From Hyphomicrobiales bacterium (GTDB lineage: Bacteria; Pseudomonadota; Alphaproteobacteria; Rhizobiales; Rhizobiaceae): a stretch of 64,000 nt of DNA. Positions 1-7,768 of the stretch are shown here, one piece after another. Numbering within the stretch: position 1 is the stretch's first letter; each line of letters begins with the position of its first letter. A model generated the notes under the pieces. That model searched no databases, was not told where the DNA came from, and worked only from the letters and a program-made list of their open reading frames with translations. A program made the translations under genes and the position numbers. The stretch lies in contig UBJR01000007.1 of the NCBI GenBank assembly GCA_900465675.1, forward strand, positions 395,860 through 459,859. The letters are read 5' to 3'.

Positions 1-10
1 AGAACGATCG

Positions 11-616
11 TTAGATAGAAGATTCGGCGCTGGACTTTGAAATTGTCCGTGTGTCGCCGTTCCTCTTTCTCGTAGTCGGCAATGGTGTTGAGGGCTTTCG
101 CCCGCATGGTAAAGCCAAACTCGGCGCTCGCCAGTCCTTATCCTTGATCGTCTCCGCGAGGATGAATTTGAGAACCTTCATCCGATCATGCCGCGGCAAG
201 GGCCGCAGGTTGAAGACCAATTGCATGACCCTATCGGCCATTACCCGCAGGAAGGGATAAGAGGTGATGTGTTTCCACACGAACGACAGAATGCCGTCGC
301 TGTTGAAAACCCACCCTTTGTAAAAGTGCTGGACGTGCAACCGATAGTCATCGAATGCGGCGTAGGGGACAGAGCATTCGACGGCAAATTTCTTTTCCGC
401 TTTCGACCACCATTTGCCCGTCAGTCCATTCGGCAACATCTCATTCGCCATGAAAGGCAATTCGTCGTCTTCGCCACGAAAATAGACGACGTAGATGTTG
501 GTTTTTTGGCCCTCTTCTCCCGATGTCGGGATCGAAGTCGGGACGGCAATCCGCATGGAAATGTCGATCACTCTCCACATGAAATAGCGTCTGACTGCCA
601 TTGCAATTTGCTTCAT
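11..616 (-). CDS. Hypothetical protein
   Basis: I do not recognise this protein of about 201 residues. I chose the ATG at 616 because a run of G bases lies just upstream as a ribosome-binding site; the frame stays open for seven more codons. It has no signal peptide or membrane segment. The middle is rich in aromatic residues (repeated W, F, Y), suggesting a folded globular domain, and the C-terminal 35 residues are basic and low in order. It is the last of three minus-strand genes of unknown function, 141 bases after the previous one, so it may share their transcript. Confidence 0.55.
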   Translation of the reverse strand: MKQIAMAVRRYFMWRVIDISMRIAVPTSIPTSGEEGQKTNIYVVYFRGEDDELPFMANEMLPNGLTGKWWSKAEKKFAVECSVPYAAFDDYRLHVQHFYKGWVFNSDGILSFVWKHITSYPFLRVMADRVMQLVFNLRPLPRHDRMKVLKFILAETIKDKDWRAPSLALPCGRKPSTPLPTTRKRNGDTRTISKSSAESSI

Positions 617-757
617 ATCCCCCCCGCCGTCACCCACGTGCCGAACACGTATAGCAGGGCAATGATAGCGTTTGCACGTAGTGGTTTTAGGCCTTGTAGG
701 GGCCGATTTGCGCTTTCGCGAGGGAATAGATGGGCGGGCGATCGATGAGTCAGAAAA

Positions 758-979
758 TCACCGTTCCAGATCGGCAATTAAGCCTTCGATTTGCGGTCGA
801 ATATCATGATCCACGGAATCGGCCAGCATTGCGTTTGTCAGGTAATTCAGCACGTCGGGACGACGTTCAGCGGGAATGTCCGAGAGGGACTTGCTCGCCA
901 GATCGCGGTTGAGGTTCGCGGCGTCTTCGACGGTAAACGCCTCGTCGTCACCAACAGCGAGGAAATCCAGCAACTTCAT
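758..979 (-). CDS. Small hypothetical protein
   Basis: A 73-residue acidic protein, predicted mostly helical, with no recognised domain. An AGGA-type ribosome-binding site precedes the ATG, and the start lies only four bases after the stop of the upstream gene (984-1868), so the two are almost certainly co-transcribed and may act together. The sequence has no Cys and no membrane segment. The function is unknown. Confidence 0.6.
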   Translation of the reverse strand: MKLLDFLAVGDDEAFTVEDAANLNRDLASKSLSDIPAERRPDVLNYLTNAMLADSVDHDIRPQIEGLIADLER

Positions 980-983
980 TGCA

Positions 984-1868
984 CTAATCCTCGTAACCGT
1001 TGGTATAGCTATCGACCACCTTGCCGTCCTGGATCAGTTCGAGCGTCACCCTTGTTCGATCAGGACCGATTGAAAAGGTTTTCGAGGTGTCGCGGCATGT
1101 GTGTTTCACTCGCACATTGAAAGTGCCGAATGACCCCACAAATTCCTCATCGATGTAGAGGCCGGTCTTTTCGTCGCCTTGCACGACTAGGCCAGCCGCG
1201 TTGATCGCAGCTTTCCAAGCGCTATCGCTCTTTGCCTCCGCTGACGTGTCTATTGCGGACTTGATCGATGTAATGGCCTCAAGCAGTTTCATGTCGCCTC
1301 CCGCGAATTTCTGTGTCCGCACACGTAGGGACACGGCGGCACTTTTCCTAGTCCACCCAGGCCATAAATCTACAATCGGGAGGCGTTTGAAGTTCACCTC
1401 ACCCGCGAAGGCGGATCGGCGGATTTCAGCCGCCCGCGACTGGACCAAATCGATTGCCTCGCCGATCGACAGCCTTATTCCGTTGAATTTGGATTCAAGA
1501 GGTAGATTTGCGTCACCGCCAGGCGCACGGAGCTCGCAAAGCTGGATGCCAATTTTTTGCATACGGCGAAGGTTGTGCAGTTGCTTGGCTCGCGACCATT
1601 CTGTGTGCAATGCCAAGTGCAATGCCTCTACGGCCTCCTTGATCGTCCCAAAGGCTACCGCGTCGACGAAGCGCGTCCCGATCTTCCGCCGAGCATTCAA
1701 GCCACTCTCCCTCTCGATACGTCCCGGGCTTTTCGTATACCTGATCACCAAACCCGCAGAAATCCTTCTGAAGCCGCCGGTATAACCTTCGGTTATTGCC
1801 GGTGGTGTCATTGGCTTTGGAGTTTCAGGTACGCGCGGCAATTCGTTGGGGAGCGGGCGAGGGGGCAC
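984..1868 (-). CDS. Hypothetical protein, possible internal start
   Basis: The open frame encodes up to 294 residues, and I recognise no domain. The N-terminal 25 residues are Pro-rich, the middle (about 70-180) looks helical, and the last 100 residues look like a compact alpha/beta domain. An ATG at 1292 has a strong GGGAGG ribosome-binding site five bases upstream and would give a 102-residue protein starting MKLLEAI, so either a shorter protein or two products are possible. It leads a tight minus-strand operon with the 73-residue gene. Confidence 0.5.
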   Translation of the reverse strand: MPPRPLPNELPRVPETPKPMTPPAITEGYTGGFRRISAGLVIRYTKSPGRIERESGLNARRKIGTRFVDAVAFGTIKEAVEALHLALHTEWSRAKQLHNLRRMQKIGIQLCELRAPGGDANLPLESKFNGIRLSIGEAIDLVQSRAAEIRRSAFAGEVNFKRLPIVDLWPGWTRKSAAVSLRVRTQKFAGGDMKLLEAITSIKSAIDTSAEAKSDSAWKAAINAAGLVVQGDEKTGLYIDEEFVGSFGTFNVRVKHTCRDTSKTFSIGPDRTRVTLELIQDGKVVDSYTNGYED

Positions 1869-1941
1869 TTCTTCGCCTCATGGTTGATAGGTTGGGTAGC
1901 TGGCCTATGTCACCTGCATCCGGAGTGAGGAGAGAACTGTT

Positions 1942-3261
1942 GTGATTGTCGAAAAAGACCTGATTTCAAAAATTACCTGGCGCTTGATGCCGTTTCTCGG
2001 ATTGCTTTACCTGATCTCCTACATTGATCGCCAGAATGTGAGCTTCGCCAAACTCGAAATGGTCGATGCGCTGGGAATGAGCGAATACGCATATGGTCTC
2101 GGTGCGTCGCTGTTCTTCATCGGCTATTTCATCTTCGAGGTGCCGAGTAACCTTCTCCTCGATCGGTTCGGGGCAAGTAAGTGGTTTGCCAGAATTCTGG
2201 TTTCGTGGGGCCTTGTCACCGTTGCGTTGGCCTACACGCAGAACCCCACCATGTTCTATATACTGCGTTTTCTCCTTGGCGCATGTGAGGCCGGGTTCTT
2301 TCCTGGTGTGCTGTACCTTCTGACCCTATGGTTCCCCGCGTCGTACCGCGGCAGGATGGTCGGGCTCTTTATGATTTTCTCCGCCGTGGCCAATGCAGTG
2401 GGTGCACCGCTGGGCGGCGTGTTACTCGATCTAGACGGCATCTACGGTTACGCTGGCTGGCAGTGGGTGTTCCTGGCGACCGGTATTCCAGCCGTCCTTG
2501 CCGGTTTTGTGACCCTGTTCTATCTGTCTGACCGTCCTGAGCATGCGAAATTCCTCAGTCTGGAGGAAAAGGACTGGCTGAAAAGGCGACTGGCTTCGGA
2601 AAATTCCGGGATGGAAGCGAACGCGGGCGATGGCTTAAAAGCTCTCATCAATCCACGCGTACTGTTGATGTCGGCTTGTTACGTCGGATTTCCGCTTGCC
2701 GCTTACGGGCTGAGCTATTGGCTGCCGACGATCGTCAAGGGCTTCGGGGTCAGCAACACAGTCAATGGCTTCCTCAACATCCTCCCCTGGGTACTCGTCG
2801 CAATAGCTCTTTACGTGGTGCCCACCCGGGCAGACAAAGCGCCTGCCAAAACCCCATATATCGTGTTTCCCGCGGTAGTCGGAGCTATCTGTTTAGTCCT
2901 GTCCGCCATCGTCCCAAACCACGTTTTGCAATTCGTCTTCCTAAGTATTGCCGCCGCCGGGATTTTCGCTGGCCAGCCTGTCTTCTGGAGCCTTCCTTCC
3001 CACTTTCTGAGAGGGGCTGGCGCAGCAGCAGGGCTCGCGGCCATCAACTCCGTCGGCAACCTCGGTGGTTTCGTTGCGCAGAACGTTGTGCCTTGGATCA
3101 AAGACACCACGGGCAGCACTATCGCTCCAATGTTCTTCCTTGCGGCGTGTTTAGCGATTGCAGCCGTTCTAGTTCTTGTCGTGGGACGGATGATCCCGCG
3201 GGGTGACCGTGTGGGTGGAACTGACGGCACGGTGGCGAGTGCAAAACAGACGTTGGGCTAA
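1942..3261 (+). CDS. MFS transporter, anion:cation symporter family
   Basis: A 439-residue major facilitator with about 12 membrane segments in two halves. It opens with a motif around residues 16-35 (LGLLYLISYIDRQNVSFAK) typical of the ACS/phthalate-tartrate permease group, which imports organic acid anions with protons. The loop between TM2 and TM3 carries a DRFGASK motif. The start is GTG, with a GAGGAGAG ribosome-binding site about eight bases upstream. It is a single gene with no catabolic enzymes beside it, so the substrate cannot be inferred. The family call is firm. Confidence 0.9.
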   Translation: MIVEKDLISKITWRLMPFLGLLYLISYIDRQNVSFAKLEMVDALGMSEYAYGLGASLFFIGYFIFEVPSNLLLDRFGASKWFARILVSWGLVTVALAYTQNPTMFYILRFLLGACEAGFFPGVLYLLTLWFPASYRGRMVGLFMIFSAVANAVGAPLGGVLLDLDGIYGYAGWQWVFLATGIPAVLAGFVTLFYLSDRPEHAKFLSLEEKDWLKRRLASENSGMEANAGDGLKALINPRVLLMSACYVGFPLAAYGLSYWLPTIVKGFGVSNTVNGFLNILPWVLVAIALYVVPTRADKAPAKTPYIVFPAVVGAICLVLSAIVPNHVLQFVFLSIAAAGIFAGQPVFWSLPSHFLRGAGAAAGLAAINSVGNLGGFVAQNVVPWIKDTTGSTIAPMFFLAACLAIAAVLVLVVGRMIPRGDRVGGTDGTVASAKQTLG

Positions 3262-4423
3262 CGGAAAAGGGCGGCAGGCTTGTATAGGCTGCCGCTTCCA
3301 CCGAGCGGGCCGAATATCGGTTCTACGTTTCGCTGCGCTCCAGTCGTCATTGGATGGAGATGCCGAGATGTATGAAATCAGGCGCTGTGCTTGCTTTTGC
3401 GTCGCGGCTTCTTGGTCATTGCCGCTGCGGTCAAGGGGATCAAGTATCGGACAACATGTCGTCCGTTTCTTTGGCGAGGTACACTCGTAATGTTCTCTAG
3501 TATCGAGCGCGTATGCTAGACAGTCGGCATTCGCGAAGATTGATCGTTCAACCCGATTGTTCATATGAGCTGGGCAGTAGCGCCGCGTTACCGTGGCCGA
3601 AGTCACCGTCCGCTATGTCGATGAAGACAAATCACACTTTAAGGGCCGCTCATCGAGGGCGCGGGTGACGGACAATGGTCTCAGCTGGACCGTTGTTATG
3701 CGGCGCGAGACACAAGTGAGTCTTCGATTTCAGCGGATTGTTCGCAATGAGGCTGTCCCGAACTACTCGACGGATATTCGGGGCACCAAAATCAACACGA
3801 GATCGTGTTGCGGAAAAGGCACAGCGATTCCCGGACATCGGTCAACTTCTGGAAAATCAAGCCCCAATTCTCAGGCCGGGCGTCCGGCGCGGTTGCATGC
3901 TCTTTTACACCAGACACACATCCTTTCAGATAACGCGAAGCAAACCGGAAGTGTCCAGCTCCCCAATTTCAATCCATCCTGTGGCGCAGTTCCACGGAAA
4001 GTTCCGCCTCCAGAATGTCAATTCCGGTCGGGATAATTCAAGGTTCCGCTCTTCACCCCGCGTTGCTTCAAATCTAGGCGCAAGCGGAAAATAATTCGGC
4101 GACCAGTTGGAAATGCGGCGTCCTTGATTTGCGTTGGATCGGCTCCGCTCAAGACTCCAGTCAGAGGCGGAGTCTTGCGAGCGGTCAAAACGACGAGAAT
4201 TTCGGCGTACACGCGTACGGCAATTAGTTTTCCATCCTGTAATTAACTCCGATAGAGGCGTCTCCAATTCCCGTGAGGGATAAAGTCGCCAGACGCTCGC
4301 CGGACCTGTGAGAATGTAAGGATTCAATAACGTCCCTAGCCGTTGTATCCAAGTTGGCGGTCAGGTGAGAAACGTGGCGCTGTTGGTCTGGGATGCGATG
4401 CCGGAGGGTAACGGAGAATCGTG
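3262..4423. other. Gene-poor stretch, probably degraded
   Basis: About 1.1 kb without a gene I can support. Open frames exist on both strands, but they overlap each other, lack good ribosome-binding sites and have compositions typical of shadow frames. It is probably decayed sequence of mobile or accessory origin. I could not match any part to a named element. Confidence 0.4.
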
Positions 4424-4588
4424 ATGGGGATCAAAATCAGCGTTTGTAAAGAGCAATTTCGGGACTGGAACCTCCCGGAAGTAATTCAACACACACTCGA
4501 ACCAGGGCGCTTGAAAGTTTTCGCGGCTGGAGCTTATTTTCGTGTGCCGAGCGTAGATGAGCGATCCGCCCCTTACGCGTTAGGCTAA
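4424..4588 (+). CDS. Small hypothetical protein (54 aa)
   Basis: ATG at 4424 with GGAG seven bases upstream encodes 54 residues (begins MGIKISVCKEQ, ends at TAA 4586). Codon use and the mix of residues look natural, and a perfect 8-bp inverted repeat follows the stop. I recognise no domain. It is the first of a run of short plus-strand ORFs (4424-5152) that may form one transcript. Confidence 0.4.
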   Translation: MGIKISVCKEQFRDWNLPEVIQHTLEPGRLKVFAAGAYFRVPSVDERSAPYALG

Positions 4589-4597
4589 AACGAATGC

Positions 4598-4619
4598 GGG
4601 CTGCATTGGCGTGCAGCCC
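4598..4619 (+). terminator. Hairpin after the 4424 ORF
   Basis: GGGCTGCA, a six-base loop and TGCAGCCC form a perfect 8-bp stem ten bases after a stop codon. No T tract follows, so it may be a weak terminator or an RNA-stabilising hairpin. Confidence 0.4.
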
Positions 4620-4688
4620 GATCCGATAGGTCGGCAAGGCTGTGACACCAGCTCTGCCGATGTGGCCTAGAAATGGAGAAGACCATCA

Positions 4689-4859
4689 ATGTCTATCTAT
4701 GCCGAGTATCTGTCTATCTCGAACATCTCTCGAAAACAACTGGCGAGCAGGCTTGCACTACGCTTCAGGCCAGAAAAACCAGTGGATCGGCTGAAAGGCC
4801 ACACATTAGAGGTGCCTGCGGGCCTCTTTCATGCCTCGACTTACGGCTGCGGCAACTAA
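4689..4859 (+). CDS. Small hypothetical protein (56 aa)
   Basis: ATG at 4689 with GGAGA nine bases upstream gives 56 residues (begins MSIYAEYLSIS, ends YGCGN). The frame remains open after the TAA, and a further short ORF in the same frame (ATG 4908, stop 4998-5000) overlaps the start of the next gene by ATGA. This could be one small operon, or one gene split by a stop. No family is recognised. Confidence 0.35.
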   Translation: MSIYAEYLSISNISRKQLASRLALRFRPEKPVDRLKGHTLEVPAGLFHASTYGCGN

Positions 4860-4996
4860 GTCATCAGCACGACACCGCCGGTAGCCCGTCAGGGCGTTTA
4901 CGAAACCATGCGCAATACGCATCGCTGCACAACAGCGAAAGCATGCGATCGCGTCTGCGCGCCGCTCCTTGAGGGCGCGGAGAAGGAGATGTTCGA

Positions 4997-5152
4997 ATGA
5001 AGCCTATCAACACCCCACCTGCCAAGGATATTCCGGTTCTTGTACGTGAGTTTGACCATGAGCCATTTTATGATGCGCATGAGGCATTGATGGACGCATG
5101 CCGCTCTATCTTTCTGCGGCGCATGGACCGCATTGGTCAAGACAGCGAGTAG
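4997..5152 (+). CDS. Small hypothetical protein (51 aa)
   Basis: ATG at 4997 has a good AGAAGGAGA ribosome-binding site and encodes 51 residues (begins MKPINTPPAKD). The sequence is acidic with several His, and it is probably cytoplasmic. Its start overlaps the stop of a 30-codon ORF (4908-5000) as ATGA, which suggests translational coupling. A strong hairpin lies 150 bases downstream. The function is unknown. Confidence 0.45.
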   Translation: MKPINTPPAKDIPVLVREFDHEPFYDAHEALMDACRSIFLRRMDRIGQDSE

Positions 5153-5302
5153 CCTGCCGCGACGGTTGTTTAGTTTCAAAGCAGAGAGGCATCCCATTGC
5201 CGCTTCTATGTTCGGCTTCCGCACGGCGTAAGTAAAAGTAGGGCGGAGTCGCGTCCTGCGTGAGTGAAAGAGCCGACACCGGGACCTCTTGCGCAAAATC
5301 CT

Positions 5303-5330
5303 CCGAGCCAGCTTTCACTTGCTGGCTCGG
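5303..5330. terminator. Perfect 10-bp inverted repeat
   Basis: CCGAGCCAGC, an eight-base loop and GCTGGCTCGG form a perfect stem after the run of small plus-strand ORFs. No T tract follows on the plus strand. It probably ends or stabilises that transcript, and it also lies about 240 bases beyond the 3' end of the minus-strand gene at 5566. Confidence 0.45.
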
Positions 5331-5565
5331 TGTAATCATCCGCCTTGGCATTCACGAGCGCGCTTAGCCTGGAGGAGAAGCCTTGGTCTATCGCATCATA
5401 AACAAAAGTTGAGGAAGCGACGTCATCGTGCGCGACTTATGGAAGGAATTATTTGTGGCAGCAGAAATGATCCATGCGACCGTGGCGTCCAGGATGCATC
5501 GTCCTTCACGTGAACTGGCCGGAACTATAAAGAACGGCCCGGATGTGGGGCGCTACTTCGCCCAG

Positions 5566-6237
5566 CTATTTCTTTCGGTTTGGTGCGCGATAGCGTTTAG
5601 AAGGGACGAGATGTTCCGGAACCGGCTCGCCCGCAAGCCAATAACCTTTGCCTTTGTACTCGAACTCATCGGCCTCCCAAAGTATCTTTCCAACTCTCTG
5701 GGCAGGGTTGCGGCCGGGAACGGTGACACCGTCCTCATTCAGTTGTGCAAGTATTTCGGTTCGTCCCAAGGGGCGTCCGGCTGCCTTGAGGATGACCTTC
5801 ACATGCGCCCGCACTCGAGAGGATAGGTTCTTCGCGTCGCTGCCGTGAGGCGTTGAGACATTCGGTCTGGACTTGATTGACACTTCGGTCGTTTCGATCT
5901 GCTTTAGTAAGTCGCGGAGAGCCTTGGCCTCGACGTCAGCCTGCTGCGCCATACCCGACAGAAAGTCTGCTCGGGTGCGTAACGAGGCGGCCTGACTGCG
6001 CAGGTCCGCAGTAAGTTCTTCGGAAGTCGCGATTTTGCGTTTCAATTCGCCAGCCCAGACCGTGAGGTCAAGGTGATCGGACGCGGAAGTGGAATCTTTC
6101 TGTTGAAAGAAAGGATTCCCAGTTTTCTCCGCGCCGGGAATGATATTTTGTTTTGATCGTGGCAAGTTGGAATCTTTTGTTCGTGGATGCTTTTGGTCTG
6201 GGAGGTCAAGTCTATCTTTTCGCGTCTTTTTTGTCAT
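5566..6237 (-). CDS. Coiled-coil protein with C-terminal winged-helix (HARE-HTH-like) domain
   Basis: A 223-residue protein. Residues 1-50 are basic and disordered, about 58-115 form a long coiled coil, and about 141-202 resemble a HARE-HTH-type winged helix (pattern AAGRPL..TEIL..L...G, then a hydrophobic strand ending KGKGYWL). That fold is known from chromatin proteins and restriction-type enzymes and is thought to sense modified DNA. The tail is basic. It is divergent from the TnsA-like nuclease at 6308, with only 70 bases between, so joint regulation or function is plausible. The domain call is by eye and moderately sure. Confidence 0.65.
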   Translation of the reverse strand: MTKKTRKDRLDLPDQKHPRTKDSNLPRSKQNIIPGAEKTGNPFFQQKDSTSASDHLDLTVWAGELKRKIATSEELTADLRSQAASLRTRADFLSGMAQQADVEAKALRDLLKQIETTEVSIKSRPNVSTPHGSDAKNLSSRVRAHVKVILKAAGRPLGRTEILAQLNEDGVTVPGRNPAQRVGKILWEADEFEYKGKGYWLAGEPVPEHLVPSKRYRAPNRKK

Positions 6238-6307
6238 GCGGGTTGAAGATGCAACGGGTGTTTTGCTCTCGAACTTGCGATCAACGGAGCTTCACAAGGG
6301 GAACTCA

Positions 6308-7027
6308 ATGTCAGAAACCACGGACCCGTACATTGTCGATAACTTCGGTTTCGGGCGAGCCGAGGGAGATGCTCCGGTCCGATGGGTCGCCAATGGGCGA
6401 CGAACCCATCCGGTCGGTTTAATCCCATTAAACAAGCTAAGGTTCCACGGGGTGCCTTGGGAGTCCCGCGACGTTGAGCGGAACGCGCTGAGGATGCTTT
6501 CGGCGTGTTCTCGCGTGGTGAGGATAAACTCACAACCACACAGCCTCTTCTTTGCATTCCGCGGTATAAACTGGCAATTCAGGTATACACCAGACATCCT
6601 AGCCCATGTACATCCAAGCTTTCTCGATGAGCTGCTCGAGGGCAGGCCGTTGTACGAGGCGGTGGCCGAGCCGTTCAAAAGTGAAATCGCTTTTGAGGAT
6701 GCACGACCTGTTCTTTTCGAAATGAAGGCAAACTCGGACAAGAGCCTGGATGATCCTTCGGATCAGACGAAGTTGAATGCAGTCAAAGCCATCTACGATC
6801 ACATTGACCAGCCGTTCTTGATACTCAAAGAGCGGCCGCATATCGATGCGGATTTTTTGAGTGTCATAACTCATCTGGAGGCAGCGGCTAGAGCTCACGT
6901 TGGCGACCTTGAACGATCCCGGTGTCTGTTTGCCTACGGACGCGAGAGATGCATGACCTACCGCACGCTCAGCGACGGACCTGCATTGACTGCATTGGTG
7001 GGATATATCCAGACCTTATATTGTTAG
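6308..7027 (+). CDS. TnsA-like PD-(D/E)XK endonuclease
   Basis: A 239-residue protein with the layout of the TnsA nuclease fold. Glu57 sits in a helix (SRDVERN), a strand reads RVVRINSQP (70-77), Asp96 sits in RYTPDI, and Glu138-Met-Lys140 form the ExK motif in VLFEMKA. The later segment QPFLILKERPHID matches the strand-helix that usually ends this fold. In Tn7-like elements TnsA cuts the 5' ends of the transposon. No tnsB, tnsC or tniQ is present here, so this is an orphan, perhaps a defence or repair nuclease working with the divergent winged-helix protein. The start at 6308 has an AAGGGG site; the frame is open further upstream. Confidence 0.7.
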   Translation: MSETTDPYIVDNFGFGRAEGDAPVRWVANGRRTHPVGLIPLNKLRFHGVPWESRDVERNALRMLSACSRVVRINSQPHSLFFAFRGINWQFRYTPDILAHVHPSFLDELLEGRPLYEAVAEPFKSEIAFEDARPVLFEMKANSDKSLDDPSDQTKLNAVKAIYDHIDQPFLILKERPHIDADFLSVITHLEAAARAHVGDLERSRCLFAYGRERCMTYRTLSDGPALTALVGYIQTLYC

Positions 7028-7068
7028 GCTCTTGTCTCATATTAACCGGCCTCCGGATCTCGTCGAGA

Positions 7069-7692
7069 TCACTCATGCGTGGACCCTGACTGGACCTCCC
7101 GGACGACGCTGCCGAATGCTTCCTGAAGGAGTTCGGCCATTGGCCGCGCGCCTTTCTCCTGGTTGAAGATATCTCCAGCAATGCGCATCGCTCCGACGGA
7201 AACCATAGCGACGACACGCAACGCCGTTGATCGCTCAGGCTCGGGCCACCGCTCTCTGAGCGCGTCGTATATCTCAAGTTCTTGCTGCACGTATGATATC
7301 TGCTTGCGCGCTTGAACGCTTGGACTGGTCCTCATCAACCTATCCATCTCGATCATGTCGTCCGTCGGGATCGCATTACACACGCTCACCACAGCATCTC
7401 GTACCGCGTCAATCGGCGTCGAGGTCGCGGGAGCCTTTCGTACCGCATCCGCCAACATCTCGCCGATCCCACTTTGAAGAGACAGCAGAATCTCGTCCTT
7501 CGACGTGAAGTAGTAGAAGAAAGTTCTGCGCGAAATCCCTGCGGCCGCGGCAATTTCGTCAAGCGTTGTGTGGTCGATTCCTTTCTGAACGAAAAGAGCG
7601 ATGCCTTTCTCGGTTATGCGCTTTTTTGTCTCGCGCTTCTTTCGTTCCCGTAGGCCATCGCCTGCTTGAACGTCACGCTCGGTTTTCTTCAC
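7069..7692 (-). CDS. TetR/AcrR family transcriptional regulator
   Basis: A 207-residue repressor-type protein. The N-terminal helix-turn-helix (about 25-65) has the TetR pattern TTLDEIAAAAGISRRTFFYYF. The rest is the all-helical ligand and dimer domain. I chose the GTG at 7692 because AAGAGG lies five bases upstream and the length fits the family; the longer frame adds poor sequence. It is divergent from the SDR gene at 7769 and probably represses it and itself through the repeats at 7710-7747. The ligand is unknown. Confidence 0.88.
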   Translation of the reverse strand: MKKTERDVQAGDGLRERKKRETKKRITEKGIALFVQKGIDHTTLDEIAAAAGISRRTFFYYFTSKDEILLSLQSGIGEMLADAVRKAPATSTPIDAVRDAVVSVCNAIPTDDMIEMDRLMRTSPSVQARKQISYVQQELEIYDALRERWPEPERSTALRVVAMVSVGAMRIAGDIFNQEKGARPMAELLQEAFGSVVREVQSGSTHE

Positions 7693-7709
7693 CACAGCCT
7701 CTTGTATAA

Positions 7710-7747
7710 TTACACTCAGTGCGATATTAATTTTACACCAAGTGCGA
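7710..7747. promoter_or_regulatory. Candidate TetR operator: two 15-bp direct repeats
   Basis: TTACACTCAGTGCGA (7710-7724) and TTACACCAAGTGCGA (7733-7747) differ at two positions and start 23 bp apart. The first contains the palindrome CACT-C-AGTG. They fill the 76-bp gap between the divergent regulator and SDR gene, where a TetR repressor would bind. Confidence 0.6.
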
Positions 7748-7768
7748 GAATGATGGAAGAGGGGTGAA

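Noticed and set aside
188..748. Plus-strand 186-codon ORF
   Set aside because: It is antisense to the 11-616 gene, has no ribosome-binding site and a poor amino-acid pattern.
1201..1928. Plus-strand ORFs at 1201-1785 and 1557-1928
   Set aside because: They are antisense shadows of the 984-1868 gene, rich in Ser, Arg and Pro, without starts that fit.
3593..4094. Two overlapping plus-strand ORFs of 147 and 118 codons
   Set aside because: They use different frames over the same DNA, with no ribosome-binding site and no family resemblance. Decayed DNA is more likely.
5428..5826. Plus-strand 132-codon ORF
   Set aside because: Its second half is antisense to the winged-helix gene. The first 35 codons look protein-like but are not enough to call a gene.
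6308..7027. A Tn7-like transposon around the TnsA-like gene
   Set aside because: No tnsB, tnsC, tnsD/tniQ or terminal repeats were seen within several kilobases.
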